A stretch of 5,687 nucleotides of DNA from Lachnospiraceae bacterium (GCA_009774585.1 VSOA01000249.1:1-5687); one strand, 5' to 3'; positions 1-5,687 are shown, counted from the first letter of the stretch. Numbers and translations are program-made. Notes: generated by a model not told the origin, from the letters alone.

Positions 1-1141
1 CCCCGATACGCAGTCCGACCGTAATAAAAACCGGATTGCATGAGTTCATGGTTCCTTGTACGAAGTCTTCCGCTCCGTGTCCTCCCACCTTGTGACATCT
101 GATTCTGCGGTCCTCAACCATAATAAATCCCGGACAATTAAAAGTATCTGAAGGTTTCACCGCTCCTGATTCCAATCCGGCCGCAGCCGTGACAATCTTA
201 AAAGTGGACCCCGGCTCATAAGTATCATTAATGCAACTGTTACGCCACATACCGTTTAACAATTCCTGCTTCTTCTCTTCGCTGAGCGAACTGGTGTCTA
301 ACGTATCCGGGAGCGTATAAGGGTCGTTCAAGTTAAACTCCGGCACGTTGACCATCGCCAGTATCTCCCCGTTCTGCGGATTCATCACGAGGATGGATAC
401 GCTGTCCGCCTCCTTCGTCTCCATCGTCTGCATGGCAAGCTGCGTCGCATAACTCTGGATATTCATATCAAGACTGACATAAAGATCCTGACCTTCGACA
501 GGTTCAACCCGCTCTTCCCCTTCTTCCGCCACCTCTACTCCTTTGGCGTCAGTCACTGTTAAGATGGTTCCCGCCTCACCCTGTAAATATTCTTCATAGA
601 TAACTTCCAAGCCTATAATTCCCTGATTATCGCCTCCGGTAAATCCAAGCACCTTAGAGCCAAGCGAATCATAAGGGTAATACCGCTTATAATCTTCATC
701 CACTTTCACACCGTCCAGATCATATGATCTGATGGCGTCACCTATGCTTTTGTCCACGTTACTTTTAATCTTCTCAATAGACGAATACTTTTCCACCCGC
801 TTACGGACATATTCTTCCGAAAGACCGAGTTCCTTGCACAGAACGGCTATCACTTCTTCCTTATCTGTAATCTGGCTGTGAATCACGGAGATAGTACACA
901 CAGTCTTATTGTCCGCCAGTACTTTTCCGTTCGCATCAATAATCCGTCCTCTTGCCGCCTTGATGCTCCGTTCCCTTTCGTGCAGTTCTTTTGCCCTCAT
1001 CGTATAGTATTCCGACTGAAAGACCATCAAATACACAAGTCTGCCCATCAGTATCGCAAACACGAACAGGCAGAGGAACATCACCGCCACTGTCTTACTT
1101 CTGTGATATGTCTTGTGCAAACGGGGTGTCTCCTGTGTCAT
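1..1141 (-). CDS. spoVD: SpoVD-like class B penicillin-binding protein (partial, C-terminus outside window)
   Basis: The first 380 codons are present; the frame is open to the window edge, so the 3' end is missing. The product is a type II membrane protein: a short basic N-terminus, one membrane segment at about residues 17-41, a PBP dimerisation domain with the conserved R64-G-R-I-I-D stretch, then a transpeptidase domain from about residue 245. The acyl-serine motif is S312-T-F-K315 and the second motif is S367-C-N369; the KTG motif lies beyond the edge. From memory of B. subtilis SpoVD, the best matches are residues 164-201 (VLGF, DNQG, GLE, TDAKG) and 348-370 (RCHK, GGHG, SCNP). SpoVD cross-links spore cortex peptidoglycan from the outer forespore membrane. 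The position directly after a division PBP also matches pbpB-spoVD. The ATG at 1141 is preferred because GTGAGG lies 9 nt upstream; an in-frame GTG at 1156 has no such site. PASTA domains, if any, cannot be seen. A second vegetative PBP is the alternative. Confidence 0.88.
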   Translation of the reverse strand, partial: MTQETPRLHKTYHRSKTVAVMFLCLFVFAILMGRLVYLMVFQSEYYTMRAKELHERERSIKAARGRIIDANGKVLADNKTVCTISVIHSQITDKEEVIAVLCKELGLSEEYVRKRVEKYSSIEKIKSNVDKSIGDAIRSYDLDGVKVDEDYKRYYPYDSLGSKVLGFTGGDNQGIIGLEVIYEEYLQGEAGTILTVTDAKGVEVAEEGEERVEPVEGQDLYVSLDMNIQSYATQLAMQTMETKEADSVSILVMNPQNGEILAMVNVPEFNLNDPYTLPDTLDTSSLSEEKKQELLNGMWRNSCINDTYEPGSTFKIVTAAAGLESGAVKPSDTFNCPGFIMVEDRRIRCHKVGGHGAEDFVQGTMNSCNPVFITVGLRIG

Positions 1142-1245
1142 ATAGAAAAACCTCACAAAAAGGTATTAATATAATTTATTACCGTTTCCATGAGGTTATT
1201 CGTCATATAAATTTATTTGTGCTATGAAAAGATTCTTATCCTATT
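1142..1245 (-). promoter_or_regulatory. AT-rich intergenic gap with inverted repeat covering the spoVD ribosome binding site
   Basis: This 104-nt gap is the longest between genes in the window and is much richer in A+T than the flanking genes. It contains a 7-bp inverted repeat, AACCTCA (1191-1197 on the minus strand) and TGAGGTT (1149-1155), with a 35-nt loop. The downstream arm contains the GAGG of the ribosome binding site of the SpoVD-like gene, so pairing in the mRNA would hide it. No rho-independent terminator is seen. A weak match to a sigma-E-type promoter (GAATAGG at 1246-1240, 13 nt, CATAGCAC at 1226-1219) and a TATATT at 1173-1168 without a good -35 were noted. SpoVD of B. subtilis is transcribed from a sigma-E promoter, so a separate promoter here is plausible but unproven. 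Confidence 0.35.
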
Positions 1246-3537
1246 CTACTCTGCCGTCTCATCTTCGGGCGGTGCAGGATTGTCCCCTTCTTCGGCCTCA
1301 CCTTCGTCTTCCGAGTCTTCCTCCCCGAGTACGCTGCCGCCGTTTACCTGCGCACCGGTATCCGGATCAAACAAGTCGCCTGTCTCCGGGTCTTTCAGAT
1401 AACCCGTTTCCGGATCTAACGGGAACGTCTTCCATATCTCTCTTTGCGCTTTTTCTTCCGGCGTCTCACCCTCTGCACTGCCTTCGCCTTCCGTCTCGTC
1501 TCCCTGTCCTTCGCCTTCGGCGTCTCCGTCCTCCGGATTGATGGGATTACCGTCTTCATCCAGTTCTTCTTCCGGCAGTTCATCCTGCATTTTAATCTGA
1601 ATCTTTAACGCTTCCAGTTCCTCTCTCTCTTCATCGGTCAGTTCTTCCGTCATAAAAATATTCAGGTATGGAAGAGCCTCCGTCAATATTTCTCTGACGA
1701 TTACAGTCGCAAATCTTGCATTATCCTGATACTGTACATTCGGTCTGTCCACCACCACATAAATCGCTATCTGCGGATCATCTGCGGGCGCATACCCAAA
1801 GAAAGATACGACATACTCATTGTTTTTACGCGGGATTGTCTCCGCCGTTCCGGTCTTCCCGCCAATCATATAGCCCGCAGGTCTGGCAGTCTTACCGGTT
1901 CCATGCTCTCCGGTCACAACCGTATTGCAGAATTCTATGATGGTATCACTGGTAGACTGTGAGACTGTCTGTTTCAAAATTCTCGGCTCGATATTTTCCA
2001 ATGTTGCGCCGTCTGCCGTCATAATCTTATCCACAACATGTGGCTCATAGTAGTAACCGCCATTGATCAATGAACAGAATGCCGCCATCGTCTGAATCAT
2101 CGTAGAATTATAACCCTGCCCGAAAGAATTCGTGGCAAGTTCCACGGTTCCCATTCTGTCTTTACTATATACCATACTCGCTGTTCTGGCTTCCCCAGCC
2201 AGATCGATGTTGGTTTTCAATCCAAACCCGAACAAATGCTGGTAATCTACGAACCCATTCTTTCCAAGCTTAAATGCCACATTCATAAGCACTACGTTGC
2301 AAGACCTCTCGATGCCCTCCTGCACAGAAAGATACCCGTCACCATACTTGTTATGGCACTTGATGGGTTTGGGCCAATCCGCCACCTGCAGTCCGCCCTC
2401 GCAGTTATAAGATTCCGTGCCGGTAATCGCTCCGCTCTCCAGCGCTGCCGCCACCGTAAAAGGTTTTGATACCGACCCCGGCTCATATGCGTTGACAATA
2501 CAGAAATTCTTCCACAAGGAATCAAGCTGTCTGTATATCTCTTCATCGTTCATGGCAGCTATACTTTCTCTCGTCACGTATTCGCCCGTTCTGTTGCCTT
2601 TCTCATCCACAAGAGGCATCCCGATTAAATTATCGGTATTCCTTACGTCATTCAAATCGTATGTCGGGTAGTTTGCCATTGCCAACACTCTTCCCGTATG
2701 TACCTCCATAATGATACAGCCAACATTTTCCGCGCCATTCCCGGGTCTGTAATTATCTTTATACTCCTCGTTAAACTTCTTCAAGTACTTCTCTACGATA
2801 CTCTGGAGATTCGCGTCAATGGAGGTCTGGATATTACAGCCGTCCACTGCCGCAATAGTCGTTCTCTCCAGATTAGAGTCATCATTTAAATAGCCGTACT
2901 CTCTGCCGTTCGTTCCGCAGAGCGTATCATTATAGAATTCTTCTAAACCATAAGTACCCTGATTGTCATTGGTCGTAAATCCAATCACGTCACAGGCAAG
3001 AGAACCATTCGGGTATTCCCTCTTATACTCGTCCTCAAACCAGACGCCTTTAATATTCTTACCATTTTCAGGGTCTTTTGCCATCTCCTGAAAGGCATTC
3101 ATCTTCTCGTATTCCACGCGTCTTGCCATCACGTAATAGGAGGAGTTCGGATGCTCTGCGATATAAGTTCTCACCTCGTCCGTATTGATTGAGAAACACT
3201 GCCTGAGCGCATTCAATGTAGGCTCCAGATTTTCCTCATCACGCATCAGAATCTTTGTATCCAGAATCACATTGTAGACTTTGTTGCTGACTGCCAGTAT
3301 CGTACCGTTAGAGTCAACTATATTGCCTCTCTTAAAAGGTATTGTCGTGGAGTCGTATTCCTGCTGCGAGAGTACCTGCTTCTTGTACTCTTCGCCATTG
3401 TCCCTTGTAATCAGAAACATTTGTACGCTTAACCCCACAAAAGCTATCAGTATTAAAAAAAACAATACCAATAGCTTCTTCTGCATTTTAATTGTAAATC
3501 TGTTAATCGAATTATTCGCTTTCTCTTGACTGCTCAA
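1246..3537 (-). CDS. ftsI: FtsI/PBP2-type septal peptidoglycan transpeptidase with acidic C-terminal tail
   Basis: A 763-residue class B penicillin-binding protein, expected to cross-link septal peptidoglycan outside the membrane as the partner of FtsW. The cytoplasmic N-terminus is basic, the membrane segment spans about residues 20-43, the dimerisation domain carries R70-G-N-I-V-D, and the transpeptidase domain spans about 270-625. All three catalytic motifs are intact: S355-V-S-K358, S412-C-N414 and K561-T-G563. After residue 630 come about 130 residues that are about 38% Asp/Glu, with three DPxTG units, where B. subtilis PBP2B carries PASTA domains. The start is TTG at 3537: an in-frame TAG lies directly before it, and AGGTGAG at 3547-3541 is well placed. 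The next ATG (residue 18) has no ribosome binding site. The gene begins 31 nt after the ftsL stop, and the same order occurs in B. subtilis, where this gene is called pbpB. The septal role is inferred from position and family. Confidence 0.95.
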   Translation of the reverse strand: MSSQEKANNSINRFTIKMQKKLLVLFFLILIAFVGLSVQMFLITRDNGEEYKKQVLSQQEYDSTTIPFKRGNIVDSNGTILAVSNKVYNVILDTKILMRDEENLEPTLNALRQCFSINTDEVRTYIAEHPNSSYYVMARRVEYEKMNAFQEMAKDPENGKNIKGVWFEDEYKREYPNGSLACDVIGFTTNDNQGTYGLEEFYNDTLCGTNGREYGYLNDDSNLERTTIAAVDGCNIQTSIDANLQSIVEKYLKKFNEEYKDNYRPGNGAENVGCIIMEVHTGRVLAMANYPTYDLNDVRNTDNLIGMPLVDEKGNRTGEYVTRESIAAMNDEEIYRQLDSLWKNFCIVNAYEPGSVSKPFTVAAALESGAITGTESYNCEGGLQVADWPKPIKCHNKYGDGYLSVQEGIERSCNVVLMNVAFKLGKNGFVDYQHLFGFGLKTNIDLAGEARTASMVYSKDRMGTVELATNSFGQGYNSTMIQTMAAFCSLINGGYYYEPHVVDKIMTADGATLENIEPRILKQTVSQSTSDTIIEFCNTVVTGEHGTGKTARPAGYMIGGKTGTAETIPRKNNEYVVSFFGYAPADDPQIAIYVVVDRPNVQYQDNARFATVIVREILTEALPYLNIFMTEELTDEEREELEALKIQIKMQDELPEEELDEDGNPINPEDGDAEGEGQGDETEGEGSAEGETPEEKAQREIWKTFPLDPETGYLKDPETGDLFDPDTGAQVNGGSVLGEEDSEDEGEAEEGDNPAPPEDETAE
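1249..1644 (-). other. Acidic, probably disordered C-terminal tail of the FtsI-type PBP
   Basis: Residues 632-763 follow the end of the transpeptidase fold. They are rich in Glu, Asp, Gly and Pro, with long runs of E/D/G, few hydrophobic residues and no second membrane segment or sorting motif. With type II topology this tail lies outside the membrane, on the cell wall side. There is no PASTA-like sequence. The reading frame runs through without a stop, and the acidic bias fits selection on the protein rather than a shifted frame. Its function is not known to me. Confidence 0.75.
1345..1416 (-). repeat. Three tandem 8-residue DPxTG repeats (24 bp each) inside the PBP tail
   Basis: Residues 708-731 consist of three consecutive units, DPETGYLK, DPETGDLF and DPDTGAQV, spaced exactly 8 residues apart. 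The core Asp-Pro-acidic-Thr-Gly is kept in each. Codons differ between the units (for example DPE is GATCCGGAA, then GACCCGGAG), so the copies are not a recent DNA duplication and the protein pattern seems to be maintained. This is the only ordered-looking segment in an otherwise acidic tail. Confidence 0.85.
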
Positions 3538-3568
3538 CTACTCACCTGCTTAAATCAATCGGTTACTC

Positions 3569-4081
3569 TCACTGCGGAATATCTGCCATCTGTTTCACAT
3601 AATCATGATTTTCACTGGCAAAAGATATGATCTGTCCTTCTTCCGCGTACTGCATACCTAATTCCTGAATGGCGATTTTCTTAATCTCTTCCAAATCAAC
3701 TCCACTTGTTATTCTACTATATTCCTCATCATTTGCAAGTTTTAAATCATTTAACTGCTTCTCTAATGTGGAAATATTCTTCACACTGTTGGTAATATCA
3801 GACTGCAGACCGATATAGTACACCAGAATAATACCTGTCGCCATAAGCGCCATACATAAAAAAACAACATAACCTGCACTCATATGCTTCGCACGTTCCC
3901 TATTCTTACGTGCGGTATTGCTTATTTTCTTCTGCGGCTCTCTAACAATCTCCTGCGTAACATCCAATCTTCTGACAGCGTTACCCTGTACATAATAGCC
4001 GTTTCCCGCGTTTGCCATGCGGGTACGGCTGCCAGTGCCCACTGTCCGATTGCGATTTACTGTCCTTGCTGTTGCTGCCAT
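3569..4081 (-). CDS. ftsL: FtsL/DivIC-type bitopic cell division protein
   Basis: A 170-residue single-pass membrane protein. Residues 1-68 form a long, strongly basic, low-complexity cytoplasmic region, about 69-91 are the membrane segment, and about 92-125 are a predicted coiled coil with heptad-like Leu/Ile spacing (QSDITNSVKN, LEKQLNDLK). The C-terminal segment at 129-153 (DLEEIKKIA, LGM, EEGQII) is the usual end of FtsL/DivIC family proteins. FtsL forms a complex with FtsB/DivIC and FtsQ/DivIB and activates the FtsW-FtsI septal synthase. Sequence identity in this family is low, so topology and position, between rsmH and the septal PBP, carry most of the assignment. The ATG at 4081 lies 21 nt after the rsmH stop; GAAGGGA at 4099-4093 is a usable ribosome binding site, though its 11-nt spacing is rather long. 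The protein is longer than B. subtilis FtsL (about 117 residues), mainly through the basic N-terminus. Confidence 0.88.
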   Translation of the reverse strand: MAATARTVNRNRTVGTGSRTRMANAGNGYYVQGNAVRRLDVTQEIVREPQKKISNTARKNRERAKHMSAGYVVFLCMALMATGIILVYYIGLQSDITNSVKNISTLEKQLNDLKLANDEEYSRITSGVDLEEIKKIAIQELGMQYAEEGQIISFASENHDYVKQMADIPQ

Positions 4082-4102
4082 AACATTACGTTTCCCTTCA
4101 TA

Positions 4103-5044
4103 TCACTGCCCGCTCCGCTCAAACACTCTGAGTTTCGCGCTTTTTGATCTTTTATTCACTTCCATTTCTTCTTTAGACGGCAAAATCGGTTTCCTTGTAA
4201 TCACTTTCCCTCTGGATGCCTGTCCACACACACAAACCGGAAAATCCGGCGGGCATGTACACGGGTTCTCATTCCTGCGAAAAGCTGCTTTTACGATTCT
4301 GTCTTCTAACGAATGAAATGTGATAATACAGATTCTTCCGCCCGGATTTAACATCTCGATAAAATCATCGAGCGAATCTTTCAACACTTCTAATTCCTGA
4401 TTACACTCAATCCTGATTGCCTGAAAAGTCCTCTTGGAAGGATGCCCTCCCGCCGCTCTCATCTTCGCGGGAATCGCCGCCTTGATAATCTCATTCAGCT
4501 CACCCGTCGTCTCTACCGGCTTGTCCTTTCTTGCATTCACGATATGCTTTGCTATATTCTTGGCAAATTGTTCTTCTCCGTAATCTCTGATGACATGATA
4601 AAGTTTTGTCTCAGTATACTTGTTTATAATATCCGCGGCAGTTAAAGACTGGCGTAAATCCATCCGCATGTCCAAAGCCGTATCGTATCTATAAGAGAAC
4701 CCTCTCTGCGCATTATCCAGCTGAAAAGAGGACACTCCCAAATCCAGCACGATTCCGTCTGCCTTGTCTATTCCAAGCCGTCTTAAAACTTGTCTTGCAT
4801 TACGGTAATTATCCCTGACAAGCGTGACCCGTTCCTCATAAGGTTTCAGCCTTGCACCGGCCGCATCTATCGCCGCTTCATCCTGATCGATACCTATAAG
4901 CCTGCCTGCCCCGCTTAATGCGGAAGCGATTTGGAACGAATGTCCTCCGCCACCCAGTGTGCCGTCCACATAAATTCCCTCTGGCTTAATCCGTAAATTA
5001 TCTATGGTTTCCTCTAATAAGACCGACGTATGTTTAAATTCCAT
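4103..5044 (-). CDS. rsmH: 16S rRNA (cytosine(1402)-N(4))-methyltransferase RsmH (MraW)
   Basis: A 313-residue cytoplasmic enzyme that transfers a methyl group from S-adenosylmethionine to N4 of C1402 in the decoding centre of 16S rRNA. Visible motifs, in order: the SAM-binding loop at residues 26-36 (VDGTLGGGGHS), the acidic turn at 51-55 (IDQDE region), the LDLGVSS motif at 100-106, the HPSKRTFQAIRI block at 201-212, and the ITFHSLEDRIVK block at 241-252. A paired cysteine stretch at 262-273 (CTCPP, CVCG) is common in Firmicutes members. Length is normal for the family. The frame extends upstream to a GTG at 5059, but the ATG at 5044 is preferred because the protein then begins MEFKHTSVLL, as family members do, and GAGG lies 5 nt upstream. 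It starts 40 nt after mraZ, its usual partner, and is probably co-transcribed with it. Confidence 0.96.
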   Translation of the reverse strand: MEFKHTSVLLEETIDNLRIKPEGIYVDGTLGGGGHSFQIASALSGAGRLIGIDQDEAAIDAAGARLKPYEERVTLVRDNYRNARQVLRRLGIDKADGIVLDLGVSSFQLDNAQRGFSYRYDTALDMRMDLRQSLTAADIINKYTETKLYHVIRDYGEEQFAKNIAKHIVNARKDKPVETTGELNEIIKAAIPAKMRAAGGHPSKRTFQAIRIECNQELEVLKDSLDDFIEMLNPGGRICIITFHSLEDRIVKAAFRRNENPCTCPPDFPVCVCGQASRGKVITRKPILPSKEEMEVNKRSKSAKLRVFERSGQ

Positions 5045-5084
5045 CTTTACCTCTGTCACGAAGTCTCATCATGCATTGTTCCGC

Positions 5085-5516
5085 CTAGATTCCAAGCCCG
5101 AGTTCTGCCATATGCTCCGCTATTTCATCCATATCTTCATAGGCCGCCATGCCGTCAAATCGTTCTTTACTCCAGATTTCTATCCTGCTGGCTACGCCAA
5201 TCAGTACAACATCTTTGCTGATCTGTGCAAATTCTCTCAAAATATTCGGAACCAGAATTCTTCCCTGCTTATCCACTTCTACTTCCGCTGCACCTGCCAG
5301 AAAAAATCTCACAAACTGTCTTGCTTCCTTATTGGTAATAGGCAATGATTTCAGCTTCTCTTCAAATGCGTTCCACTCTTCATTGTCATACACAAATAGG
5401 CAGCCGTCCAATCCTTTCGTTACTACGAAGGTATCACCCAACGATTCTCTGAATTTCGAGGGGATAATCAGCCTGCCCTTAGCGTCGATTGTGTGATTGT
5501 ATTCTCCCATAAACAT
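5085..5516 (-). CDS. mraZ: MraZ transcriptional regulator of the dcw cluster
   Basis: A 143-residue protein with two SpoVT/AbrB-like half-domains, each with the DxxxR signature: D11-A-K-G-R15 and D82-K-Q-G-R86. MraZ forms ring-shaped oligomers that bind short direct repeats in its own promoter; it represses the dcw operon in E. coli and acts as an activator in mycoplasmas. The length equals that of B. subtilis MraZ, and the start MFMGEYNHTIDAKGR is close to it. The frame is open to a TTG at 5522 and has further ATG codons at 5519 and 5510. The ATG at 5516 is chosen from the family start, with GGGGTGAT 5-9 nt upstream depending on alignment; 5519 is nearly as good and would add one Met. It is the first gene of the cluster, and a matching repeat array lies about 115 nt upstream, which suggests autoregulation. 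Confidence 0.96.
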   Translation of the reverse strand: MFMGEYNHTIDAKGRLIIPSKFRESLGDTFVVTKGLDGCLFVYDNEEWNAFEEKLKSLPITNKEARQFVRFFLAGAAEVEVDKQGRILVPNILREFAQISKDVVLIGVASRIEIWSKERFDGMAAYEDMDEIAEHMAELGLGI

Positions 5517-5521
5517 CATCA

Positions 5522-5529
5522 ATCACCCC
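5522..5529 (-). promoter_or_regulatory. mraZ ribosome binding site
   Basis: GGGGTGAT on the minus strand matches seven of eight positions of the GGAGGTGATC-type complement of the 16S rRNA 3' end. It lies 6 nt (counted from the GGGG) before the ATG at 5519 and 9 nt before the ATG at 5516, so it supports a start in this cluster of ATG codons but does not decide between the two. Confidence 0.7.
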
Positions 5530-5531
5530 GC

Positions 5532-5591
5532 CCAAGTGTCTGTACGCATCTGTCGCCCTCGTCCATACACTGCTTACAACCAAGTGGTCTG
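5532..5591 (-). repeat. Imperfect direct repeat in the mraZ leader
   Basis: CAGACCACTTGG (5591-5580) and CAGACACTTGG (5542-5532) on the minus strand differ by one base insertion. Each contains the complement of the AAGTG core of the MraZ boxes, so on the plus strand they read CAAGTGGTCTG and CAAGTGTCTG, opposite in orientation to the upstream array. They may be extra weak half-sites or chance. Confidence 0.35.
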
Positions 5592-5631
5592 CCACGGAAA
5601 CCGGTTTTCTATGCGTGGATTCTGCAATTTC

Positions 5632-5671
5632 GCACCACTTTCTTCCACTTCATACCACTTTCCACCACTTT
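5632..5671 (-). promoter_or_regulatory. Four tandem 10-bp MraZ boxes upstream of mraZ
   Basis: On the minus strand four units follow each other with an exact 10-bp period: AAAGTGGTGG (5671-5662), AAAGTGGTAT (5661-5652), GAAGTGGAAG (5651-5642) and AAAGTGGTGC (5641-5632). The shared core is AAGTGG, with AAAGTGGT in three of four. This matches the known MraZ operators: 10-bp-spaced AAAGTG[T/G]-type repeats in mollicutes and TGGG-type repeats in E. coli. The 10-bp period places each core on the same face of the helix, as expected for a ring-shaped oligomer. The array lies directly upstream of the gene for its likely binder. Confidence 0.85.
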
Positions 5672-5680
5672 TAATCTAAT

Positions 5681-5686
5681 TTTATA
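5681..5686 (-). promoter_or_regulatory. Possible -10 element of the mraZ operon promoter
   Basis: TATAAA on the minus strand sits at the very edge of the window in an AT-rich stretch (5687-5672), ten bases before the first MraZ box. The matching -35 would lie outside the window, so the promoter cannot be confirmed. If real, MraZ bound to the boxes would cover the transcription start and repress. No convincing sigma-A promoter was found between the boxes and mraZ. Confidence 0.25.
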
Positions 5687-5687
5687 C

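Noticed and set aside
878..1227. Plus-strand open frames across the start of the SpoVD-like gene
   Set aside because: They lie opposite a well-supported gene, resemble no family I know and lack translation signals.
1224..1541. Plus-strand open frames opposite the PBP tail, rich in Ser, Pro and Leu
   Set aside because: They are antisense shadows of the Glu/Asp/Gly-rich tail, with no ribosome binding site or recognisable domain.
3538..3568. A terminator or promoter in the short gap between ftsL and the septal PBP
   Set aside because: The 31-nt gap has no hairpin with a T run and no promoter-like pair of hexamers; it is mostly the ribosome binding site region.
4057..4101. A 14-codon open frame on the minus strand that begins just after the rsmH stop and overlaps the ftsL start out of frame
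   Set aside because: It has no ribosome binding site at a proper distance, has low-complexity content (repeated Gln) that is a frame shadow of the Ala/Thr-rich FtsL start, and shows no sign of being a leader peptide.
5045..5059. GTG at 5059 as the start of rsmH
   Set aside because: It adds five residues not expected in the family, lacks a clear ribosome binding site, and would place the good GAGG inside the gene; the ATG at 5044 fits better.
5004..5679. Plus-strand open frames opposite mraZ and its leader
   Set aside because: Composition rich in Cys, His and Ser without a ribosome binding site; the minus-strand mraZ and MraZ boxes explain the region.

Overview
The window holds the start of a division and cell wall (dcw) gene cluster. 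Every gene lies on the minus strand and is read from high to low coordinates. The order is mraZ, rsmH (mraW), ftsL, an FtsI/PBP2-type transpeptidase, then a second transpeptidase that runs off the left edge and looks like SpoVD. This order, two neighbouring class B penicillin-binding proteins after ftsL, is the one known from endospore-forming Firmicutes such as Bacillus subtilis (mraZ-mraW-ftsL-pbpB-spoVD). The sequence style points to an anaerobic Clostridia member, most likely Lachnospiraceae: the MFMGEY start of MraZ, the cysteine-rich tail of RsmH, and a PBP with a long acidic tail instead of PASTA domains. The family-level placement is inference from memory, not a search.

Region by region, in transcription order. 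5687-5517 is the mraZ leader, with four 10-bp direct repeats that fit a MraZ operator, an AT-rich -10-like sequence at the very edge, and a strong ribosome binding site. 5516-5085 is mraZ, 5044-4103 is rsmH, 4081-3569 is a ftsL-type gene and 3537-1246 is the FtsI/PBP2-type gene, which starts with TTG. The gaps between these genes are only 21 to 40 nt and show no terminator, so they are probably one transcript. 1245-1142 is a 104-nt AT-rich gap, the longest in the cluster, with an inverted repeat that includes the ribosome binding site of the next gene and possibly a promoter. 1141-1 is the first 380 codons of the SpoVD-like gene.

The genes fit one job. MraZ is a DNA-binding regulator that probably controls its own operon through the upstream repeats. 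RsmH methylates 16S rRNA. FtsL is a small bitopic divisome protein that supports the septal synthase. The first PBP would cross-link septal peptidoglycan and the second would cross-link spore cortex peptidoglycan. The less ordinary points are the well-formed MraZ box array, the acidic extracytoplasmic tail with a perfect three-copy DPxTG repeat in the first PBP, and a cysteine pair spaced 19 residues apart in both PBPs, matching the redox-controlled pair of B. subtilis SpoVD. No mobile element, CRISPR array, tRNA or rRNA was seen.
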